Below are positions 59,500 through 64,000 of a stretch of DNA of 64,000 nt, piece after piece. A model generated the notes under the pieces. The model saw nothing but the letters and a program-made list of their open reading frames with translations, ran no database searches and was not told where the DNA came from. Origin of the DNA: Anastatus disparis. Lineage: Eukaryota; Arthropoda; Insecta; Hymenoptera; Eupelmidae. Both the position numbers and the translations under genes were made by a program. The first letter of the stretch is position 1. Every line of letters begins with the position of its first letter. The stretch spans positions 7,926,001 through 7,990,000 of the forward strand of contig JAFFSR010000264.1 of NCBI GenBank assembly GCA_017163975.1, written 5' to 3'.

Positions 59500-59850
59500 T
59501 ATGAAAGAATTACCCAGATACCTAACCGTAATAAAGAATTATTTTTGGCTACGGTTAAAATTAAAATTATTTTTAGAGTCAGCAACAATTTTTGGCTATA
59601 GCCAAGAATAGTTCTTCTCCAGGGCCAGAAAAAAAATGAATAATTGGCATAACCAAAGCGATTTATAGCATAACCAAAAATTTTTACTGGCAAAAACTAA
59701 GAATCTAATTATTCCCGATTGCAGAAAAGGTTTTCAGCCATGGCCTAGAATTTTTTTATCTGTAGATAGGAAACAGATCCTTTCTTAAACAAGAAGCGAT
59801 GCATAGCTATAGACAAGAGTAATTATTGTCAAGGGCCGAAAAAGATATTT
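59500..59850. repeat. Further GGCCATAGCCAAGAAT-type units
   Basis: Three or four diverged copies of the unit found at 55.2-57.8 kb (TTTGGCTATAGCCAAGAATA at about 59590). The small ORF at 59826-60059 is not convincing as a gene. 59851-60200 is otherwise empty. Confidence 0.6.
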
Positions 59851-60201
59851 CGTCATTTGTAACCAAGCTTATGACAAACTTAAAGGTTTCTAGTTTTAGC
59901 CAATCATTGAGAATATTATCCTTCCCTTATAACACAAAACGTCGAAAAAAGGTTGGCGGATATTTTCGACTTTTTAAAAACGTTTTACGAACGTTATATA
60001 TCCGCAGAAGACGTATTAGTGTCTTTTATAACGATTTAAAAACGTTAATATACTATTAGAGTTGGCTTTAGTAAAAAATAGCGTGAAGCGGGCTTGACTT
60101 TATTCACGGTCGCCAAGTAATATTTTAATTACCGAATTTAAATTTACTTCATTAATTTAATCTATTACATGCATATACAAGGTGCATACAGCAATATTAT
60201 A

Positions 60202-60275
60202 AAAGAAAATTACATTTATTGACGATCTCCTCCAGTGCAATACTCTTGGAGATGCGATAGTTTATAATTTTCTTT
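60202..60275. other. Structured hairpin H4 of the AGTGCAATACT family
   Basis: Outer arms AAAGAAAATTA / TAATTTTCTTT; then ACG opposite G; inner stem ATCTCC/GGAGAT; loop containing AGTGCAATACTCTT (60234-60247). Located downstream of the minus-strand recombinase gene (its stop is at 61595). Same architecture as the three hairpins at 63.4-63.6 kb. Confidence 0.8.
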
Positions 60276-60318
60276 ACGTGTGGAGGAGAGGGTAATGTGG
60301 TAATAGTATATTATTCAC

Positions 60319-60420
60319 CGAGGGAGTACAGTAAGCAAAGTACGCCCTGTGTGCTAGTTCACGCCCGAGCGTAGCGAGGGCGTGATACACACAGGGCCTG
60401 CTTTGCTTACTGCACTCTCG
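60319..60420. other. GC-rich 100-bp hairpin
   Basis: Arms 60319-60366 and 60377-60420 (CGAGGGAGTACAGTAAGCAA… against …TTGCTTACTGCACTCTCG), loop around GAGCGTAGCGA. The start GAGGGAGTACAGTA is repeated at 63339-63352 on the other side of the recombinase gene. 60430-61594 beyond it is AT-rich with no gene seen. Confidence 0.8.
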
Positions 60421-61594
60421 AGGTGTATATACGACTTTTCACCACATTAGGCGGAAAGTGCGATAAAAATGATAATAAAATGATTGATTTTGCACAAAAA
60501 TATTAAATCTATGTTGAAAAAGAACATGCGTTATAAACGAATACTAAATCGAACTCGGGCATGGGTTATAGAAACTATTTAGTTGCATCTGCGCAGATAC
60601 TCAGTGATTTGAAACAACACTGAATAAATTTTTCGACTGCTCTGTAGATTCAATAAAGGAAATTAAACGAATAGATCATGTGTAACTTATATGATGCTAC
60701 TATCACATGATCGTATTTAAGATTTTGTAGATATTTTACAATCACTATGAATTTTAGATTTATCTTTATTTAATGATCTATAATGTTCAAAAGATTTTTA
60801 ATTAATTGAATACAATAAAAATTTCTATAAAGAAATTTAGTCAAATATCATAAAATACAAAATTTTCCTAATTAATATTTAATTTTCATTTATCATTTTA
60901 CATCACAATATTTGAAATATTAATGTTTTTTAGGTTGAATGTAATCATTGGTAAAAATTATTGAATTTTTATATTATTTGAAAATAATGGTAAGGTTATA
61001 GTAAATAATTAATTGTAAAACGTGTTTTTAATTTATTTATAATAATGATTTACATATGCATATACATTTCTTTATTGTTTATATATTTTTAAGTATAGTT
61101 TTTCTAAATGTATGACTTAATCTTTAAACAAAAATTTATTCATCTTATTTTTTTTTAATCACATAGTAAGTATATTCAAAATCATTTGCTTTCTCTAATT
61201 TATCAGCTTTCTGACTGAACAAATATTTCTAAATTATATATTATATTTTCAAATCTATTTGAACTTTTTATTAGCTTTTATGTATTTTATTTTGAAAATT
61301 TTATGAAAATATTAAGCAAAAACCAATTGAATATCTATCACAATAAAATATAAGAATTCAGAACATTCTCATAACATTTTTTCAAAAGTATTATCTAATT
61401 CATATATCTATTTTTAACCAGAAAAATAATAAGAAATCAACTTATTATGATTCAATCTAAGCGTATACACAACAAATAATTAACTCCTACTTGTGCGTAG
61501 TTTTAGTTTCATCTTAAACATCATATTCAAATTTAAAAAGTATTTTAACTTTTTACACGCTTATAAAAAATATAAATGTATTGATACTTGACTA

Positions 61595-63131
61595 TTATTG
61601 TTTCTTTGAACTATAATAATAATTATTATTCACATTAATAGTATGTACTTCACAATTTTGCAAAAGTACATTAGGTGGGTCTGTTTGATTCTGGTTTTTT
61701 ATATCTGATGCCTCAATTCTTTTTTTTTTCAACGGAGGATCACTGGAATTAGAATGATGTACATAGTCACTTTCTAAATAGATACTGTTATTACTTCCAT
61801 TTTTAGAGGTTGATGGTAAGTGTTTATCTATATAGACACTATTATTATTTCCATTTTTAGAGGTTGATGATAAGTGGTTATCTACGTAGACACTATTATT
61901 ATTTCCATTTTTAGAGGTTGATGGTAAGTGGTTATCTACGTAGACACTATTATTACTTTCATTTTTAGAGGTTGATGACAAGTGATTATCTAATGGCACA
62001 TTTTCTTTTTCTGTATTATTCAAACTGTCTGTTTCATCAAAATTATTGTCAGATGTAGATACTTTTTCTGAAGTTGAGCGAACAGTTATAGGTGGATGAT
62101 TCATAAAATGGTTGTTTGGAGTGTTACCTGAATTACTTATCATGTTGAATATTTGTCTTCTATTATGGGTTGAGAAATCTATGTCTCCTTGAGCTACATT
62201 GTCAGATTTCCATCCTCCATGATTTTTTATTGTTATTAGATCACCACCAGCGTTAGATAAAGCTGTTGCTGAGCTACGTCTGTAGCAATGCCCTGTGTAC
62301 TTCTCCGGTTCTGGCAATTGTAAAAAAGTAGCAACAATACTTGGAATCTCGCTTATTTTATTTTTTCCTATGAATTGTTTGGTACACTTGCCTTTTTGAT
62401 ATGTAACAAAAAATCTCTGTTCACTCATACCTTCAGGTCTTAATAATATATACTTTTTTACTATTTCATAGTACTCGTTTGCAATTATGGAGTTACGGGA
62501 GAGATATGTTTTTGATCCATTAATAGTTATTACAAACTGATTTTCTAAATCTTCTACATCAGTTGTTTGTACATTAATAATTTCCTGGCAACGAAGAGCT
62601 CCAAAAAATCCAAAAAGAAGAATAACCTTAAAAACATGTTAAATTTATTGATATATTTTTTAAAAGTTTAATATAAATTAAAACTAATAGAAAAAATACC
62701 TTCATTGCTAAATAAAAAGTATCATCAGCTAATTCCAGAAATTTTTTTATTAATGATAAGCTCAGAACTTTTGATTTTTTAGGTTTATATCCTTTTGATT
62801 TATTTTTCAAAGAGGTTTTCAACATGTGATATTTATCAAGGTTAATTCCTTCTTTCACATTCAATGTTATCTTCAATTTAGACCAAATGCTCCATAGTGT
62901 AGGAGGTTTAAATTTTTTAGCTAACTCTTCGAAATAAACCAGAAATACATTTTCGTTAAAAGATGATGAATTTTTATTCTTCCACTCCATAAAATCCTCG
63001 TACACTTTCAAATATAACCTTTTCGATTTAGCTGGTAACAAATTATTGATTACAAGCCAAGCCTCGTTTTCAAAATCACGAACTAATTGTTCTGAGTCAA
63101 AATTTTCATCATCTGATGAATTTTCTGACAT
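61595..63131 (-). CDS. Tyrosine recombinase (Crypton-like), two exons, catalytic Tyr replaced
   Basis: Exon 1 63131-62700 (ATG) and exon 2 62626-61595; a 73-nt intron with GT (62699-62698) and AG (62628-62627) keeps the frame, giving 487 residues without a stop. Residues 30-110 look like a helical SAM-like DNA-binding domain (KSKRLYLKVYEDFMEWK). The catalytic domain has FGFFGALRCQE (R156), YTGHCYRRSSATAL (H257, R260) and NHGGWKS (H280, W283). The following position, where family members have VAEGYI with the nucleophilic Tyr, reads VAQGDI (Asp292), so strand cleavage should be lost. The C-terminal tail has four 18-residue repeats (about 357-428) and a PPLKKKR nuclear-localisation-like motif (441-447). 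Family proteins cut and rejoin DNA for Crypton-type transposition. An open frame with a dead nucleophile suggests either very recent inactivation or reuse as a DNA-binding protein. Confidence 0.8.
61760..61992 (-). repeat. 54-bp in-frame coding repeats in the recombinase tail
   Basis: Four copies encoding DNHLxSTSKNxxNNSVYV. The copies are highly similar at DNA level, indicating recent tandem expansion. Confidence 0.9.
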
Positions 63132-63338
63132 TTTTCTTCAAAAAATTAAAATATTTGTAATTTTATGGTCAATAAAATATTTCTATGCAAAAAAATTTAT
63201 TGAGTGTTCAACTGAAATTGTGACCGTTGATCGAAGTGTTAGTCCATGAACTAACAACATAGATAGGCTTAGAGTTGAAAATTGACTCGCCGTAAAGTTA
63301 TGCCTAGGGCCTACTTGACGTATTTTACGTTCTGTCTA

Positions 63339-63352
63339 GAGGGAGTACAGTA
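63339..63352. repeat. GAGGGAGTACAGTA motif, upstream copy
   Basis: Identical to the start of the GC-rich hairpin at 60320. Between 63132 and 63338 no other feature is evident; this is the presumed promoter region of the recombinase gene. Confidence 0.6.
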
Positions 63353-63375
63353 CGCACTTTACGCGTGGTGTGGTG

Positions 63376-63440
63376 AAAAAGTTATTATCGACGACTCCAT
63401 TGAGTGCAATACTCTAAAGAGTGCAATAATAAACTTTTTT
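63376..63440. other. Structured hairpin H1 of the AGTGCAATACT family
   Basis: Outer arms AAAAAGTTATTATCG / CAATAATAAACTTTTT; ACG opposite G; inner stem ACTC/GAGT; apex GAGTGCAATACTC, which can itself fold (GAGT/ACTC). Confidence 0.85.
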
Positions 63441-63463
63441 ATTATTATGTGAGATGTAGAAAC

Positions 63464-63521
63464 GTGTTTAAATCGATGACATCTTTGAGTGCAATACTCT
63501 TAGATGTGCGATAAATAACAC
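63464..63521. other. Structured hairpin H2 of the AGTGCAATACT family
   Basis: Outer arms GTGTTTAAATCG / CGATAAATAACAC; ATG opposite G; inner stem ACATCT/AGATGT; apex GAGTGCAATACTCTT. Confidence 0.8.
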
Positions 63522-63542
63522 TTTTATTTAATGCAAGATGAA

Positions 63543-63610
63543 TAAAGAAATTATTATCGACGACATATCCAAGTGCAATACTCTTCAATGTGCGATAATT
63601 AATTTCTTTA
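63543..63610. other. Structured hairpin H3 of the AGTGCAATACT family
   Basis: Outer arms TAAAGAAATTATTATCG / CGATAATTAATTTCTTTA with one bulge; ACG opposite G; inner stem ACAT/ATGT; apex AAGTGCAATACTCTT. Confidence 0.85.
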
Positions 63611-63783
63611 TTATTTCTATGAAAAATGATAAATGAAATGAGATGAGTTATACTTTTCTTAATAACTTTTTGAACACAGTCTCATTTAAATTTAAAATAC
63701 TTAATCTTTTTATTAAAAAATTAAGAAAATATATATTTTACAAAGATTTAAAAGTTACATAGTACTTTAAGACAGAATGCTTA

Positions 63784-63858
63784 GATCTTATACTTCTGAC
63801 AGTATAAGATCGAATGAATATAGAATCCATGTTAGATGTTACATGGTCGAACATCTAA
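63784..63858. other. Two further perfect hairpins
   Basis: GATCTTATACT-TCTGAC-AGTATAAGATC (63784-63811) and TTAGATGTT/AACATCTAA (63832-63840/63850-63858). The rest of 63611-64000 is AT-rich and shows nothing else. Confidence 0.7.
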
Positions 63859-64000
63859 AGGATAATGAGAGAGCTTGCTTGGATTCACGCTCTTTTATAT
63901 TATTTCATAAACCTTCTATGAAGTTCTATTTCTCACTAAAGAATTATATATCAGGAAATAGAATGTTCCATAACATTTATTTCATATATTTACAAAAGAA

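Noticed and set aside
63376..63610. Hairpins as hammerhead ribozymes
   Set aside because: The conserved core lacks CUGANGA and GAAA; the conserved bases are ACG/G and AGTGCAATACT.

Overview
The window reads as transposon-dense, AT-rich insect genomic DNA. It holds remnants of Helitron, Ty3/gypsy-type LTR elements, Jockey- and CR1-like LINEs, piggyBac, a tyrosine-recombinase (Crypton-like) gene and many foldback/MITE structures, plus two exons resembling a mitochondrial ribosomal protein L15 gene. The mix and the U12-free short introns fit an arthropod, possibly a hymenopteran; the species is inference only.

Layout. 1-830: foldback element. 1.3-14.8 kb: decayed Helitron (Ulp1-like peptidase remnant, Rep, PIF1-type helicase) split by a 7.6-kb gypsy-type element (4588-12229). 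That element has practically identical LTRs and a 4-bp target duplication, and it landed inside the HUH motif of the Rep gene. 14.9-17.3 kb: three minisatellites. 17.4-30.9 kb: a foldback element with GATAAAAA-rich arms, holding a solo LTR. Its right arm was hit by a second, internally deleted LTR element (19631-30897); the 3' LTR of that element was in turn hit by a Jockey-like LINE (26138-30500, 14-bp target duplication). 31.0-35.1 kb: a MITE and a CR1/Kiri-like LINE on the minus strand. 35.4-37.5 kb: microsatellites. 37.6-40.7 kb: a foldback with roughly 1-kb arms and an LTR-like insert in its loop, immediately followed by the L15-like exons (40.76-41.5 kb). 42.0-47.1 kb: a 2-kb foldback and a second CR1/Kiri-like LINE, both lying between a pair of short inverted repeats. 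47.3-52.2 kb: MITEs and palindromic repeats. 52.6-53.7 kb: piggyBac transposase remnant. 54-60 kb: repeat arrays, a chain of hairpins and a tRNA-like sequence. 60.2-63.9 kb: a two-exon tyrosine recombinase gene flanked by a family of structured hairpins.

Most notable. (1) Four hairpins flank the tyrosine recombinase gene (one downstream, three upstream). They share one architecture: outer stem, ACG/G internal loop, inner stem and an AGTGCAATACT apex. The stem sequences differ but stay paired. The recombinase keeps its Arg and His motifs but has Asp where the catalytic Tyr is expected. (2) Three tandem hairpins in the transcribed part of the gypsy LTR also show paired changes around a constant loop. 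(3) A possible intron joins a third ORF of the gypsy element to an acceptor inside its 3' LTR. Almost every other coding remnant is broken by stops or frameshifts. All calls were made by reading the sequence; no alignment or folding software was run.
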